In this document: positions 32,509 to 40,998 of the stretch, in pieces
How the letters are laid out: each line of letters opens with the position of its first letter
How positions within the stretch are numbered: position 1 is the stretch's first letter
DNA from: Ectopseudomonas guguanensis
Lineage (GTDB): Bacteria > Pseudomonadota > Gammaproteobacteria > Pseudomonadales > Pseudomonadaceae
Assembly (NCBI RefSeq): GCF_900104265.1
Contig: NZ_FNJJ01000001.1
Span: 384,557-448,556, forward strand
Length of the DNA stretch: 64,000 nucleotides
Direction: 5' to 3'
Made by a program: the position numbers and the translations under genes
The notes under the pieces: generated by a model
What the model was told of the DNA's origin: nothing
Seen by the model: only the letters and a program-made list of their open reading frames with translations
Databases searched by the model: none

Positions 32509-35022
32509 ATGCGCGCGCTGGCCCGCCTGACTCTTGCCGCCTCACTGATCAGCCTCGCCGGCTGCCAGTCCCTGCTCAACAGCCGTTACGCCGACAGCGT
32601 GCCGCCCACCCGTGGCGTCGAGCGCATTCAGGGCGTGGCCGAAAGTGCATCGGTGCGGCGCAATGCTCTCGGCATGCCGCTGATCGAATCGAGCAATTTC
32701 CATGACGCGCTGTTTACCCTGGGCTACGTGCATGCCGGCGACCGCCTCAGCCAGATGGTCGGCATGCGCCTGCTGGCCCAGGGTCGCCTGGCGGAAATGG
32801 CCGGCCCGGGCGTGCTGGAAATGGACCGCTTCATGCGTGCGGTGAATCTGAAAAAGAGCGCGGAAATTCTCTACGCCGACGCCTCGCCGCGCCTGAAACG
32901 CTTCTTCGAAGTCTATTCGCGTGGCGTCAACGCCTACATGTTCCGCTACCGCGACCGCCTGCCGATGGACCTGGCCGCATCCGGCTACCGCCCCGAGTAC
33001 TGGAAACCCGAGGATTCGGTGCTGCTGTTCTGCCTGCTGAACTTCGGCCTGGCGGTGAACCTGCAGGAGGAAATCGCCGCGCTGACCATGGCCCAACAGG
33101 TCGGCGCCGACAAGCTGCCCTGGCTGTTGCCGATCTACCCGGACGAACCGCTGCCCTTCGCCGAGGCGGAAAAGCTCGCCGGCCTCGACCTCAAAGGGCA
33201 GCTGCCGGGCCTGCAGGCGATTTCCCGCACGGCGGCGCAGATTGCCGAGCAGCATATGCTCGGCGTCGCCGCCTCGAACAACTGGGCCATCGCCCCCGAG
33301 CGCAGCCGCGGCGGCAAGAGCCTGCTGGCCAACGATACCCACCTGCCGCTGGCGATGCCCTCGCTGTGGAATTTCGTGCAGATCCGCTCGCCCAAGTACC
33401 AGGCCGCCGGGGTGTCCCTCGCGGGCGTGCCGGCCGTGGTCGCCGGCTACAACGGCAAGTTGGCCTGGGGCATGACCATGGTCATGGGCGACAATCAGGA
33501 CATCTATCTGGAGCGCATCAAGCGCGAAGGCAGCCGCCTGATGTACCAGGCCGACGGCAAGTGGCTGCCGGTCGCCGAACGCCAGGAAACCTTCTTCATC
33601 CGCGGCCAGCGGCCGATCCGCGAAACGCTGTACGAAACCCGCAACGGCCCGCTGCTCAACTCGGTGCTCGGCGAGCGCAAGCACTCGCTGCAGCCCTTGC
33701 CGCTGCAGAGCGGTTATGGCCTGGCGCTGAAAACCACTCAGCTCGAGCGTGACAACAGCCTGGATGCCTTCTTCGACCTGTCCCGTGCGCAGTCGGTGGA
33801 CGAGGCCTTCGAGGCGGCGCGGGAAATACGCGCCATGCCGCTCAATATCGTCTTCGCCGACGCCCGGCACATCGGCTGGCAGGTCACCGGTCGCTACCCC
33901 AATCGCCGTGAAGGCCGCGGCCTGCTGCCCTCCCCTGGCTGGGACGAGCGCTACGCCTGGGACGGCTTCGCCGACCCGATGCTGCATCCTTATGACCAGG
34001 ACCCGCCACGGGGCTGGCTGGGCACCGCCAACGAGCGCAGCGTACCGCCGGGCTACGGCATGCAGCTGTCCAGTTCCTGGTACTACCCCGAGCGTGCCGA
34101 GCGCATCGCCGAACTGGCCGGCAATGGCCGACACGACGGCCGCAGCATGATCGCCATGCAGTACGACCAGACCTCGCCCTTCGTCGCCAAGCTGCAGGCC
34201 ATGTTCAATGACCCGGCCATGCACGACTCGCTGCGCCAGGCCATCGCCGCCCTGCCGGCTGGCCAGCGCGAGCGTGCCGATGAAGCGCTGAAACGCCTGC
34301 TCGCCTTCGACGGCAAACTCGCCGCCAGCTCGGCCGATGCCGCCATCTACGGCGCCTTCCTGCATGAAAGCGCGCGACAGATCTTCCTCGACGAACTCGG
34401 GCCGGAAAGCAGCCCGGCCTGGCAGGCGCTGGTGCAGACCGCCAACACCTCCTACTCGGCGCAGGCCGACCATCTGCTCGGCCGCGTCGACAGCCCGTTC
34501 TGGAACGACATTCGCACCCCGCAGCAGGAAGACAAACCGACCATTCTCGCCCGCAGCCTGGCCGCCAGCATCGAGCTGCTGGAAAGCCGTCTGGGCACGG
34601 AGCGGCGCAACTGGCAGTGGGGCAAGTTGCACACCTATGAATGGGTCAGCGATAGCACGCGCCTGGCGCCCTACATGAGCGCCAGCCAGCGCACCAGCAT
34701 CAACGCCCTGAAAGGCTATCTGGATCGCGGCCCCTATCAGGCCGGAGGGGATCACAGCACGCTGAACGTTTCGGCCTACGCCTGGGGCCAGGACTTCGAC
34801 ACCTTCCTGATCCCCGCCATGCGCATCGTGGTGGATTTCGCCGCCGACGAGCCGCTGGTGGGCGTCAACAGCTCGGGCCAGTCCGGCAATCCGGCCAGCC
34901 CGCACTATGCCGACGGCATCGAGTCATGGCTCAAGGGCGGCTACATGAGCTTCCCGTTCAAGTCGGAGAATCTGGACAAGGTCTACGGCAACCAGCGCCT
35001 GCTGCTGATGCCGGCCAAATGA
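32509..35022 (+). CDS. quiP: Acyl-homoserine lactone acylase QuiP-like (penicillin acylase family)
   Basis: Protein of 837 residues. An N-terminal signal sequence carries a lipobox-like LAGC (Cys19), followed by the small-subunit segment and linker. The autocatalytic cleavage site exposes Ser256 in '[15 protein letters not shown]'. The large subunit carries '[28 protein letters not shown]'. This is an Ntn-hydrolase that hydrolyses the amide bond of AHL signals, like QuiP of P. aeruginosa, whose size it matches. Substrate choice (AHLs or other amides) is not proven here. AAGGA ahead of 32509 sets the start; a longer in-frame extension upstream is not used. A large opposite-strand frame here (32542-34905) is a shadow. 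Confidence 0.88.
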   Translation: MRALARLTLAASLISLAGCQSLLNSRYADSVPPTRGVERIQGVAESASVRRNALGMPLIESSNFHDALFTLGYVHAGDRLSQMVGMRLLAQGRLAEMAGPGVLEMDRFMRAVNLKKSAEILYADASPRLKRFFEVYSRGVNAYMFRYRDRLPMDLAASGYRPEYWKPEDSVLLFCLLNFGLAVNLQEEIAALTMAQQVGADKLPWLLPIYPDEPLPFAEAEKLAGLDLKGQLPGLQAISRTAAQIAEQHMLGVAASNNWAIAPERSRGGKSLLANDTHLPLAMPSLWNFVQIRSPKYQAAGVSLAGVPAVVAGYNGKLAWGMTMVMGDNQDIYLERIKREGSRLMYQADGKWLPVAERQETFFIRGQRPIRETLYETRNGPLLNSVLGERKHSLQPLPLQSGYGLALKTTQLERDNSLDAFFDLSRAQSVDEAFEAAREIRAMPLNIVFADARHIGWQVTGRYPNRREGRGLLPSPGWDERYAWDGFADPMLHPYDQDPPRGWLGTANERSVPPGYGMQLSSSWYYPERAERIAELAGNGRHDGRSMIAMQYDQTSPFVAKLQAMFNDPAMHDSLRQAIAALPAGQRERADEALKRLLAFDGKLAASSADAAIYGAFLHESARQIFLDELGPESSPAWQALVQTANTSYSAQADHLLGRVDSPFWNDIRTPQQEDKPTILARSLAASIELLESRLGTERRNWQWGKLHTYEWVSDSTRLAPYMSASQRTSINALKGYLDRGPYQAGGDHSTLNVSAYAWGQDFDTFLIPAMRIVVDFAADEPLVGVNSSGQSGNPASPHYADGIESWLKGGYMSFPFKSENLDKVYGNQRLLLMPAK

Positions 35023-35101
35023 CGACCGTTCGTCGGGCGACGCTGAACCAATCCCAGCGCCGCCACTCTGAGTAGTCGACTTACTCCATAGATCATCGTT
35101 T

Positions 35102-35126
35102 AAGGCGCTCCGGCGCCTTTTCTTTT
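35102..35126 (+). terminator. Rho-independent terminator downstream of quiP
   Basis: Stem AAGGCGC/GCGCCTT (arms 35102-35108 and 35113-35119) followed by TTCTTTT. It begins about 80 bases after the quiP stop. Confidence 0.75.
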
Positions 35127-35129
35127 GCC

Positions 35130-35246
35130 TGTGGAAAAGAAGGATGGCATTTCCACATCACCGACTGAACTTTCTCACCGCAGCGGGTTCAGAACCCATG
35201 CATCGATTGAAATGCTCCCCAGGCGCCCTCTGGCGCCTATTTTTTT
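35130..35246 (+). ncRNA. Candidate structured RNA between two terminators
   Basis: Between the quiP terminator and a second terminator, the DNA contains a perfect 8-bp stem TGTGGAAA/TTTCCACA (35130-35137 and 35150-35157) and no credible coding frame. It then ends with a strong terminator: stem AGGCGCC/GGCGCCT (35221-35227, 35232-35238) and seven T. The unit has the layout of a small RNA gene, but no promoter is recognised, and it may simply be a double terminator. Confidence 0.3.
35221..35246 (+). terminator. Second rho-independent terminator downstream of quiP
   Basis: Perfect 7-bp stem AGGCGCC/GGCGCCT with a 4-base loop, followed by a run of seven T. It resembles the terminator at 35102-35126 and shares the same trailing TTTTGCCTG. 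Confidence 0.8.
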
Positions 35247-35293
35247 GCCTGCATGAATCGCCGGGCCTGCAGGCAGTGCCTGCCGACCTGCTT

Positions 35294-35986
35294 TCAAGCC
35301 AGCAGGCTGCGGTCGAAGACGAAAACCTCAGCCGCCAGCGGGCGATGCTCCAGCAGATTCTGCGGCCGGCCCATCTTCGGGTAGTTCTTCTCACCGGTCT
35401 CGCCGATCCAGCCCTGGGTCTTCATCCGTTCCAGGCGGCCACGCAGGGTGGTGTGCTGCACCGGCTCGCCCAGGCAGGCCTGGAATGCCGCCAGCGCTTC
35501 GGTCACGGTAAAGCGCGGGGCCAGCAGGTACAGCGGCAGCGAGCTGTAGACCGACTTGCCGCGCAGGCGCTCGGCCGCCAGACGCACCAGTTGCGAATGG
35601 TCGAATGGCAAGGCCTGCTGCCCGGAAATGACAGCGGCCAATTCGACGAACTGCAGATCTTCGCCCTGCGGCACGACGTCAGGCGCCAGCAGCGCCAGGT
35701 AACAGGTGCTCAGCGACCAGCCACGCGGATCACGCACGCCGTTGCCCACCGTTGTCACCTGTTCCAGATACCGCGGTTGCAGACGCGCCTTGTCCGCCAG
35801 GGCACGTGCCGCGGCGGCATCCAGGCTGGCATCGGCGCAGCGACCATTGACCAGCACCCCCGGCAGTGCCCACTGCCCCATATAGGGTTCGCGCTGGCGA
35901 CGCAGCAGCAGCACCTGCAACGTCCCCTCTTCGCTCAGGCGCAGGGCGACGATATCCACCCCGGCCAGTACTTCCACTGCACTCAT
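35294..35986 (-). CDS. nrtR: NrtR-type transcriptional regulator of NAD metabolism (NUDIX + winged helix)
   Basis: Protein of 230 residues. The N-terminal NUDIX-like domain ('VLLLRRQREPYMGQWALPGV') binds ADP-ribose-type ligands but lacks the usual Nudix glutamate box, as in NrtR. The C-terminal winged helix carries 'LRGRLERMKTQGWIGETGEKNYPKMGRP'. NrtR represses NAD salvage genes. Divergent from pncA-pncB-nadE, with a palindrome between them. The start is uncertain: 35986 fits the family, and 36007 is an upstream alternative; the weakly spaced GGAGG does not decide it. Confidence 0.9.
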   Translation of the reverse strand: MSAVEVLAGVDIVALRLSEEGTLQVLLLRRQREPYMGQWALPGVLVNGRCADASLDAAAARALADKARLQPRYLEQVTTVGNGVRDPRGWSLSTCYLALLAPDVVPQGEDLQFVELAAVISGQQALPFDHSQLVRLAAERLRGKSVYSSLPLYLLAPRFTVTEALAAFQACLGEPVQHTTLRGRLERMKTQGWIGETGEKNYPKMGRPQNLLEHRPLAAEVFVFDRSLLA

Positions 35987-36068
35987 CCTTCCATTCGCCT
36001 CCGTCATGGACTTATTTCATCTTGACCAATAATTCGCCTTCTTTCACGCAAGAATTGATGAAAACGCT

Positions 36069-36103
36069 TGACTACATATTTCATCAGATGAAATATGTAG
36101 TCA
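36069..36103. promoter_or_regulatory. NrtR operator, 35-bp palindrome overlapping the pncA promoter
   Basis: Perfect 16-bp arms (TGACTACATATTTCAT and its complement at 36088-36103) around CAG. A -35-like TTGACT lies at 36068-36073 and a -10-like AAATAT at 36091-36096, so bound repressor would block transcription of pncA. A half-site ATTTCATC is repeated at 36014-36021 near the nrtR start, suggesting autorepression. Assignment to NrtR follows from position and palindrome. Confidence 0.75.
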
Positions 36104-36128
36104 TCCAAGCGCAGTAAGGAGGCGCACC

Positions 36129-36773
36129 ATGAAGATCGCCAGCTTCGACGTCGACGCCCAGAAAGGCTTCACGCCGCTTTGTCCCAATGAGCTGCCAGTA
36201 CCCGAGGGCGACGCCATCGTCCCGGCACTGAACCAGCTGGCAGCGCGCGCTCAGCTACGCGTCGGCAGCAAGGATGCCCACAGCCCGCAAGCCGCCTGGG
36301 TGGTGCCGGACCACGCCCAGATGCTGCAAGCGCTGCCGCTGGCCAATGCCGATCTGACCTGGGTCAGCCATTGCGTGCCCGGCACACCCGGCTTCGAACT
36401 GCTCGACGGCTTGCCGGCGCCATTGGACTACGACTACTTCGTGTGGAAGGGCGTGGAGCCCGATCTGCATCCTTATGGCGCCTGCTACCACGACCTGGCC
36501 GAGAAGCGCAGCACGGGCGTGATCGAATTTCTTCGGCAAAATGGCGTCGACCTTGTATTGGTCGGCGGTCTGGCACTGGACTACTGCGTCAGGACCACCG
36601 CCTTGCAATTGCGCCGCGCCGGCTTCGAGGTGATCGTGTATCTGCCGGCCTGTCGAGCCATCGCCAGCGAAACTGCCGAAACCGCCTGCATCGCCATGAG
36701 CGAGCAGGGCATCACACTTGCCGCCAGCCTGGAACAGCTGGACAGCGCCCTAGCCAAGGAGAACCTGCGATGA
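36129..36773 (+). CDS. pncA: Nicotinamidase PncA
   Basis: Protein of 214 residues of the isochorismatase-like hydrolase fold. The catalytic triad is visible as Asp9 ('DVDAQKGF'), Lys107 ('WKG') and Cys153 ('[12 protein letters not shown]'). Metal-binding candidates Asp49 and His51 lie in 'SKDAHSP'. It converts nicotinamide to nicotinate in NAD salvage. AAGGAGG 6 bases ahead of the ATG supports the start. The stop overlaps pncB as ATGA. Control by NrtR is likely through the upstream palindrome. Confidence 0.93.
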   Translation: MKIASFDVDAQKGFTPLCPNELPVPEGDAIVPALNQLAARAQLRVGSKDAHSPQAAWVVPDHAQMLQALPLANADLTWVSHCVPGTPGFELLDGLPAPLDYDYFVWKGVEPDLHPYGACYHDLAEKRSTGVIEFLRQNGVDLVLVGGLALDYCVRTTALQLRRAGFEVIVYLPACRAIASETAETACIAMSEQGITLAASLEQLDSALAKENLR

Positions 36774-37969
36774 GCGAGAGCATCTTCGCCGAACGGATCG
36801 TGCAGAACCTGCTGGATACCGATTTCTACAAACTGACCATGATGCAGGCGGTGCTGCATAACTACCCCAACGCCGAGGTGGAATGGGAATTTCGCTGCCG
36901 CAGCAGCGAGGACCTGACGCCCTACCTGGCGGAGATCCGCTATCAGATCGAGCGCCTGAGCGAGCTGAGCATCACTGCGGACCAGCTCGCCTTTCTCGAG
37001 CGCATCCCGTTCATCAAGCCCGACTTCATCCGCTTTCTCAGCCTGTTCCGCTTCAACCTGCGCTACGTCCACACGGGCATCGAAGACGGCCAGTTGAGCA
37101 TTCGCCTGCGCGGGCCCTGGCTGCACGTGATCCTCTTCGAGGTGCCGCTGCTGGCCATCGTCAGCGAGGTGCGCAACCGCTATCGCTACCGCGAGGTACT
37201 GCTGGAACAGGCTGCCGAGCGCCTGTACGAGAAGCTCGATTGGCTCAAGGCCGAGGCTTCGCCGAGCGAACTGGCAGGTTTTCAGCTTGCCGACTTCGGT
37301 ACCCGCCGGCGCTTCTCCTACCGCGTGCAGGAACAGGCGGTGCATATCCTCAAGCGCGATTTCCCCGGGCGCTTCGTCGGCACCAGCAACGTGCACCTGG
37401 CGCGCGAGTTCGACCTCAAGCCCATCGGCACCATGGCCCACGAATGGCTGATGGCGCACCAGCAGCTCGGCCCACGGCTGATCGACAGCCAGATCGCCGC
37501 GCTCGACTGCTGGGTGCGCGAATACCGTGGCCTGCTCGGCATCGCCCTGACCGACTGCATCACCATGGACGCCTTCCTGGCCGATTTCGACCTGTACTTC
37601 GCCAAGCTCTTCGACGGCCTGCGCCATGATTCCGGCGACCCGCTGGAGTGGGCGGAAAAGGCCATCGCCCACTACGAGAAACTGGGCATCGATCCGATGA
37701 GCAAGACCCTGGTGTTCTCCGACGGCCTCGACCTGGCCAAGTCGCTACGGCTCTACCGTGCACTTTCCGGGCGAATCCACGTAAGCTTCGGGGTCGGAAC
37801 CAACCTGACCTGCGATATCCCCGGCGTCGAGCCAATGAACATCGTGCTCAAGATGATCGCCTGCAACGGCCAGCCCGTGGCGAAGATTTCCGATACGCCG
37901 GGCAAGACGCAATGCCGCGATGAAAACTTTGTCCATTACCTGAAACACGTCTTTCGCGTTATCCAGTGA
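36770..37969 (+). CDS. pncB: Nicotinate phosphoribosyltransferase
   Basis: Protein of 399 residues. Family motifs are '[16 protein letters not shown]' at the start, '[14 protein letters not shown]', the autophosphorylated histidine region '[10 protein letters not shown]', and '[16 protein letters not shown]'. It joins nicotinate and PRPP, using ATP, to form nicotinate mononucleotide. It overlaps pncA by 4 bases and is followed 10 bases later by nadE, giving three consecutive salvage steps. Longer in-frame reading upstream is read-through of pncA in another frame. Confidence 0.96.
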   Translation: MSESIFAERIVQNLLDTDFYKLTMMQAVLHNYPNAEVEWEFRCRSSEDLTPYLAEIRYQIERLSELSITADQLAFLERIPFIKPDFIRFLSLFRFNLRYVHTGIEDGQLSIRLRGPWLHVILFEVPLLAIVSEVRNRYRYREVLLEQAAERLYEKLDWLKAEASPSELAGFQLADFGTRRRFSYRVQEQAVHILKRDFPGRFVGTSNVHLAREFDLKPIGTMAHEWLMAHQQLGPRLIDSQIAALDCWVREYRGLLGIALTDCITMDAFLADFDLYFAKLFDGLRHDSGDPLEWAEKAIAHYEKLGIDPMSKTLVFSDGLDLAKSLRLYRALSGRIHVSFGVGTNLTCDIPGVEPMNIVLKMIACNGQPVAKISDTPGKTQCRDENFVHYLKHVFRVIQ

Positions 37970-37979
37970 GGAGCCAGAC

Positions 37980-38807
37980 ATGAGCAACCGCCAAGCCGAA
38001 ATCGCCGCCGCCCTCGACGTGGTACCCCCTTTTGCCGACGACGCCGCGCTGGTCGCCGAGATCGAGCGGCGCAAGACCTTCATCAAGAACACCCTCAAGC
38101 AGTCCGGGCTCAAGGTGCTGGTACTGGGCATCAGCGGCGGCGTGGACTCGACCACGGCCGGACGCCTGGCTCAGCTTTCGGTCGAAGAACTGCGTGCCGA
38201 GACCGGAGACGCCGACTATCGCTTCATTGCCGTGCGCCTGCCGCACAACACCCAGCATGACGAGCACGACGCCCAGGCCTCGCTGAACTTCATCGGTGCC
38301 GATGAGGTCAGCACCGTCAACATTGCCGACAGCGTCAAGGGCCTGGCCCAGCAGGTCAGCCATCTGCAGCAGCTGAGCGACGCCCGTCGCGACTTCGTGA
38401 TTGGCAACGTCAAGGCACGCATTCGCATGGTCGCCCAGTTCACCATCGCCAACGCCAACAATGGCCTGGTGATCGGCACCGACCACGCCGCCGAGGCGGT
38501 GATGGGCTTCTTCACCAAGTTCGGTGACGGTGCCTGTGACCTCGCCCCGCTGTCGGGCCTGGTGAAGAAACAGGTGCGCGCCATCGCCGCGCACCTGGGG
38601 GCGCCCGAGCATCTGGTGCAGAAGACGCCCACTGCCGACCTGGAGGAGCTGCGTCCCGGCAAGCCGGACGAAGAGGCTCACGGCGTGACCTATGCCGAGA
38701 TCGATGCCTTCCTGCATGGAGAGAAAGTCAGCGACGAGGCCTACGCCACCATCGTGCGCACCTACGACGCCACGCGCCACAAACGCGAATTACCGCTGGT
38801 ACCCTGA
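37980..38807 (+). CDS. nadE: NH3-dependent NAD+ synthetase
   Basis: Protein of 275 residues, the length of the bacterial ammonia-dependent form. The P-loop '[10 protein letters not shown]' lies at 50-59, the NaAD-binding '[13 protein letters not shown]' follows, and a late '[18 protein letters not shown]' loop is present. It amidates nicotinate adenine dinucleotide to NAD+. GAGGAG precedes the ATG. Last gene of the NrtR-controlled set and followed by a clear terminator. Confidence 0.97.
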   Translation: MSNRQAEIAAALDVVPPFADDAALVAEIERRKTFIKNTLKQSGLKVLVLGISGGVDSTTAGRLAQLSVEELRAETGDADYRFIAVRLPHNTQHDEHDAQASLNFIGADEVSTVNIADSVKGLAQQVSHLQQLSDARRDFVIGNVKARIRMVAQFTIANANNGLVIGTDHAAEAVMGFFTKFGDGACDLAPLSGLVKKQVRAIAAHLGAPEHLVQKTPTADLEELRPGKPDEEAHGVTYAEIDAFLHGEKVSDEAYATIVRTYDATRHKRELPLVP

Positions 38808-38816
38808 TCCCTCGGG

Positions 38817-38851
38817 CAAAAAGAAGCCGGGCAATGCCCGGCTTCTTCGTC
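38817..38851. terminator. Bidirectional terminator between nadE and the Pro-rich gene
   Basis: Perfect 11-bp stem AAGAAGCCGGG/CCCGGCTTCTT with a 5-base loop CAATG (38821-38847), with A-rich DNA on the left and a T-rich edge on the right. It serves nadE (plus) and the small minus-strand gene ending at 38863. Confidence 0.8.
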
Positions 38852-38862
38852 TGCACAGTGGA

Positions 38863-39075
38863 TCAACGCCACTCACCGGCGATGCGCTCTGCCGGTGGTA
38901 CACAGCGCTCGAAAACCTCCCGAGGCCGGCACTGGGCCACCGGCGCGGGTGGCGGCTGATCGGGCAAGGTCGGCTCGCCCGGCTCCTGCGGTGGCACGGG
39001 TTTGCCTGGCTGATCGGGGATATCGGGTTCGGGTTGGCCGGGAATGCTTGCTGCGTTGAGGTCGAGCAAGGGCAT
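38863..39075 (-). CDS. Small proline-rich protein, function unknown
   Basis: Protein of 70 residues. It opens 'MPLLDLNAAS' and continues with a proline-rich tract ('GQPEPDIPDQPGKPVPPQ', with further PxP repeats), then a short C-terminus with two cysteines. There is no signal or helix. AGGAG eight bases before the ATG at 39075 is a good ribosome site, and the nadE terminator ends it, so it is probably real, though without known domains. Confidence 0.55.
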   Translation of the reverse strand: MPLLDLNAASIPGQPEPDIPDQPGKPVPPQEPGEPTLPDQPPPAPVAQCRPREVFERCVPPAERIAGEWR

Positions 39076-39186
39076 GAGTCTGCTCCTGAGCATGGGTGGT
39101 TATAGATGGAACCCCATGCAGGCAGTAAATTCAGCCTATCCGACCAGAAGGTCGCGCCCATGAAAAAGCCGGGCTTCGCCCGTAAT

Positions 39187-39358
39187 GCTGTTCACATAAG
39201 AAGCGGTTGAACGCGATCAGTCCCCTCGCCCCTCCGGGGAGAGGGTTAGGGAGAGGGGGGAAACTGGCAATTTTGCGGTGTCTTCTGCCCTCTCCCCCAA
39301 CCCCTCTCCCATAAATGGGAGAGGGGAGCCAAGCGCGAGCCCCCCAATTAAACAGTAT
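39187..39358. repeat. MITE-like element, copy A (about 172 bp)
   Basis: It starts with TGCTGTTCACATA (39187-39199) and ends with a degenerate inverted version of it (39347-39358). Inside are blocks of CCCTCTCCC/GGGAGAGGG that can fold into long hairpins. It is an inverted partner of the element at 40628-40798: the same outer sequence TCCCCTCGCC and the same interior order occur in reverse complement, and lengths match (172 vs 171). No transposase is encoded. It fills the 39076-39395 gene-free gap. Confidence 0.65.
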
Positions 39359-39395
39359 TAGGGCTTCGCCAGGCTTCTGCTGCGCGCATCAGTGA

Positions 39396-39962
39396 TCAGG
39401 CTTTCGGCAGGGTTACGCCGGTCTGTCCCTGATACTTGCCACCGCGGTCGCGGTAGGAGACTTCGCAGGCCTCGTCGGACTGCAGGAACAGCATCTGCGC
39501 CACGCCTTCGTTGGCGTAGATCTTCGCCGGCAGGTTGGTGGTGTTGGAGAATTCCAGGGTCACGTGGCCTTCCCACTCCGGCTCCAGCGGCGTGACGTTG
39601 ACGATGATGCCGCAGCGCGCGTAGGTGCTCTTGCCCAGACAGATGGTCAGCACGTCACGCGGAATACGGAAGTACTCGACGGTGCGGGCCAGGGCGAAGG
39701 AATTCGGCGGGATGATGCAGACGTCGCTCTTGATGTCGACGAAGCTCTTCTCGTCGAAATTCTTCGGGTCCACCACCGCAGAGTGGATGTTGGTGAACAC
39801 CTTGAATTCGTCGGCGCAGCGCACATCGTAGCCGTAGCTGGACACACCGTAGGAAATCACCCGACTGGCGTCGGCGCCACGCACCTGACGCTCCACGAAC
39901 GGCTCGATCATCCCGTGTTCCTGGGCCATGCGGCGAATCCACTTGTCCGATTTGATGCTCAT
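39396..39962 (-). CDS. dcd: dCTP deaminase
   Basis: Protein of 188 residues, standard length. Motifs are '[12 protein letters not shown]', '[18 protein letters not shown]', '[20 protein letters not shown]' and the C-terminal '[14 protein letters not shown]'. It deaminates dCTP to dUTP, which dUTPase turns into dUMP for thymidylate synthesis. It forms a homotrimer in the cytosol. AGGA lies upstream of the ATG. Between two MITE-like elements, together with cspA. Confidence 0.97.
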   Translation of the reverse strand: MSIKSDKWIRRMAQEHGMIEPFVERQVRGADASRVISYGVSSYGYDVRCADEFKVFTNIHSAVVDPKNFDEKSFVDIKSDVCIIPPNSFALARTVEYFRIPRDVLTICLGKSTYARCGIIVNVTPLEPEWEGHVTLEFSNTTNLPAKIYANEGVAQMLFLQSDEACEVSYRDRGGKYQGQTGVTLPKA

Positions 39963-40265
39963 GGCGAGGTGTCCTGAATTGGGGCTGTTGCGAAAAAAAG
40001 TGAGCGCATCTTACCGAGCCCGGGGCCATGCTTCAAAGCTTGCCGCGTCAGGCGGCGACGATAATTTGCAAAAAAGCTGCATCGACTATTCGCACTTGGC
40101 GATAAAAACACGTATGGTGTCCCCACTGTGCTGCATGTGTCACCGCGAATCGCTACTAGATGCCTAGATCTCGATCCAAACATCGTCCGACTCCTAGTAC
40201 TCGTTGCACTCAGTCCCGGCCTGGGCTTTTCCAGGGCTGTTATTACTTTTGTTAGGAGACATCAC

Positions 40266-40475
40266 ATGTCCAATCGTCAGACTGGCACCGTCAAGTGGTT
40301 CAACGATGAGAAAGGCTACGGCTTCATCACCCCGCAATCCGGTGACGACCTGTTCGTACACTTCAAAGCCATCCAGAGCGACGGTTTCAAGACCCTGAAG
40401 GAAGGCCAGCAGGTTTCCTTCGTGGCTACCCGTGGCCAGAAAGGCATGCAGGCTGAGGAAGTTCAGGTTATCTAA
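40266..40475 (+). CDS. cspA: Cold-shock protein CspA family
   Basis: Protein of 69 residues, a single cold-shock domain. RNA-binding motifs are 'KGYGFI' (RNP1) and 'LFVHF' (RNP2). It acts as an RNA or single-stranded-DNA chaperone. It has a long 5' leader, typical of cold-regulated csp genes: the nearest upstream gene is divergent and starts at 39962. TAGGAG before the ATG gives the start. A terminator at 40499-40525 follows. Which of several csp paralogues this is cannot be told. Confidence 0.92.
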   Translation: MSNRQTGTVKWFNDEKGYGFITPQSGDDLFVHFKAIQSDGFKTLKEGQQVSFVATRGQKGMQAEEVQVI

Positions 40476-40498
40476 CCTGCGCTACCCCGCTTGAAAAG

Positions 40499-40525
40499 AG
40501 CCCCGCCCTAGTGCGGGGCTTTTTT
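40499..40525 (+). terminator. Rho-independent terminator of cspA
   Basis: Perfect 8-bp stem AGCCCCGC/GCGGGGCT (40499-40506, 40513-40520) and five T, 24 bases after the cspA stop. Confidence 0.88.
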
Positions 40526-40542
40526 ATGGGTGTTTGCACGCC

Positions 40543-40606
40543 TTGTAGGAGCGGATTTATCGGCGAAATCGCGGCTGAAGCGGGATGCCGCCCAGCCGCT
40601 CCTACA
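40543..40606. repeat. REP-like palindromic element
   Basis: TGTAGGAGCGG (40544-40554) pairs with CCGCTCCTACA (40596-40606) around a GC-rich centre. This is a common Pseudomonas REP form. Confidence 0.65.
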
Positions 40607-40627
40607 GGAAGCGGGAGCTGAGTGTAG

Positions 40628-40798
40628 TGCTGTTCACTTAAGGTCGTAGGCATTGGCTCCCCTCTCCCATTTATGGGAGAGGGGTTGGGGGAGAGGGCCG
40701 AAAACTCCGAGAAACTGCCAGTTTCCCCCTCTCCCTAACCCTCTCCCCATAGGGGCGAGGGGACTAAACGCGCTCGACCGTTTACTAAGTGAACAGCA
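40628..40798. repeat. MITE-like element, copy B (171 bp)
   Basis: Perfect 13-bp terminal inverted repeats TGCTGTTCACTTA at 40628-40640 and its complement at 40786-40798. The interior matches copy A (39187-39358) in reverse complement and contains long CCCTCTCCC hairpins. No coding capacity and no obvious target-site duplication. Confidence 0.75.
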
Positions 40799-40998
40799 TT
40801 GGGATCTGAGTGGACTTCGCCAAGCCAGGACCGAGTCGCCTGCTTTGCCCTCTCCCGCCCTTCGGGCACCCCGCTCCGCGCCCCGGCCTGATCGCTTCGC
40901 GATCAGGCGCTCATAGGCGCAGGAAGCGATGCTTCCAAAACGCGCCTCTTCGCCCCATAAATGGGAGAGGGTCATCAGATGCCGCTACGCGGCTGCTT

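Larger units (their letters stand above)
40476..40998. other. Gene-free gap with terminator, REP, MITE-like element and further repeats
   Basis: No gene is supported in this 520-bp gap. It contains the cspA terminator (40499-40525), a REP-like pair TTGTAGGAGCGG/CCGCTCCTACA (40543-40606), MITE-like copy B (40628-40798), and a third CCCTCTCCC...GGGAGAGGG unit (about 40848-40975). The last includes a GCCTGATCG/CGATCAGGC hairpin (40886-40908). Confidence 0.8.

Noticed and set aside
32542..34905. 787-codon minus-strand open frame opposite quiP
   Set aside because: The plus-strand frame encodes a full Ntn-hydrolase with catalytic serine; the opposite reading is compositionally a shadow (Gly/Ala/Val/Gln-rich with no motif).
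39214..39330. CCCTCTCCC arrays considered as CRISPR or satellite DNA
   Set aside because: Repeats are palindromic and irregular, without equal-length spacers, and belong to MITE/REP-like units.
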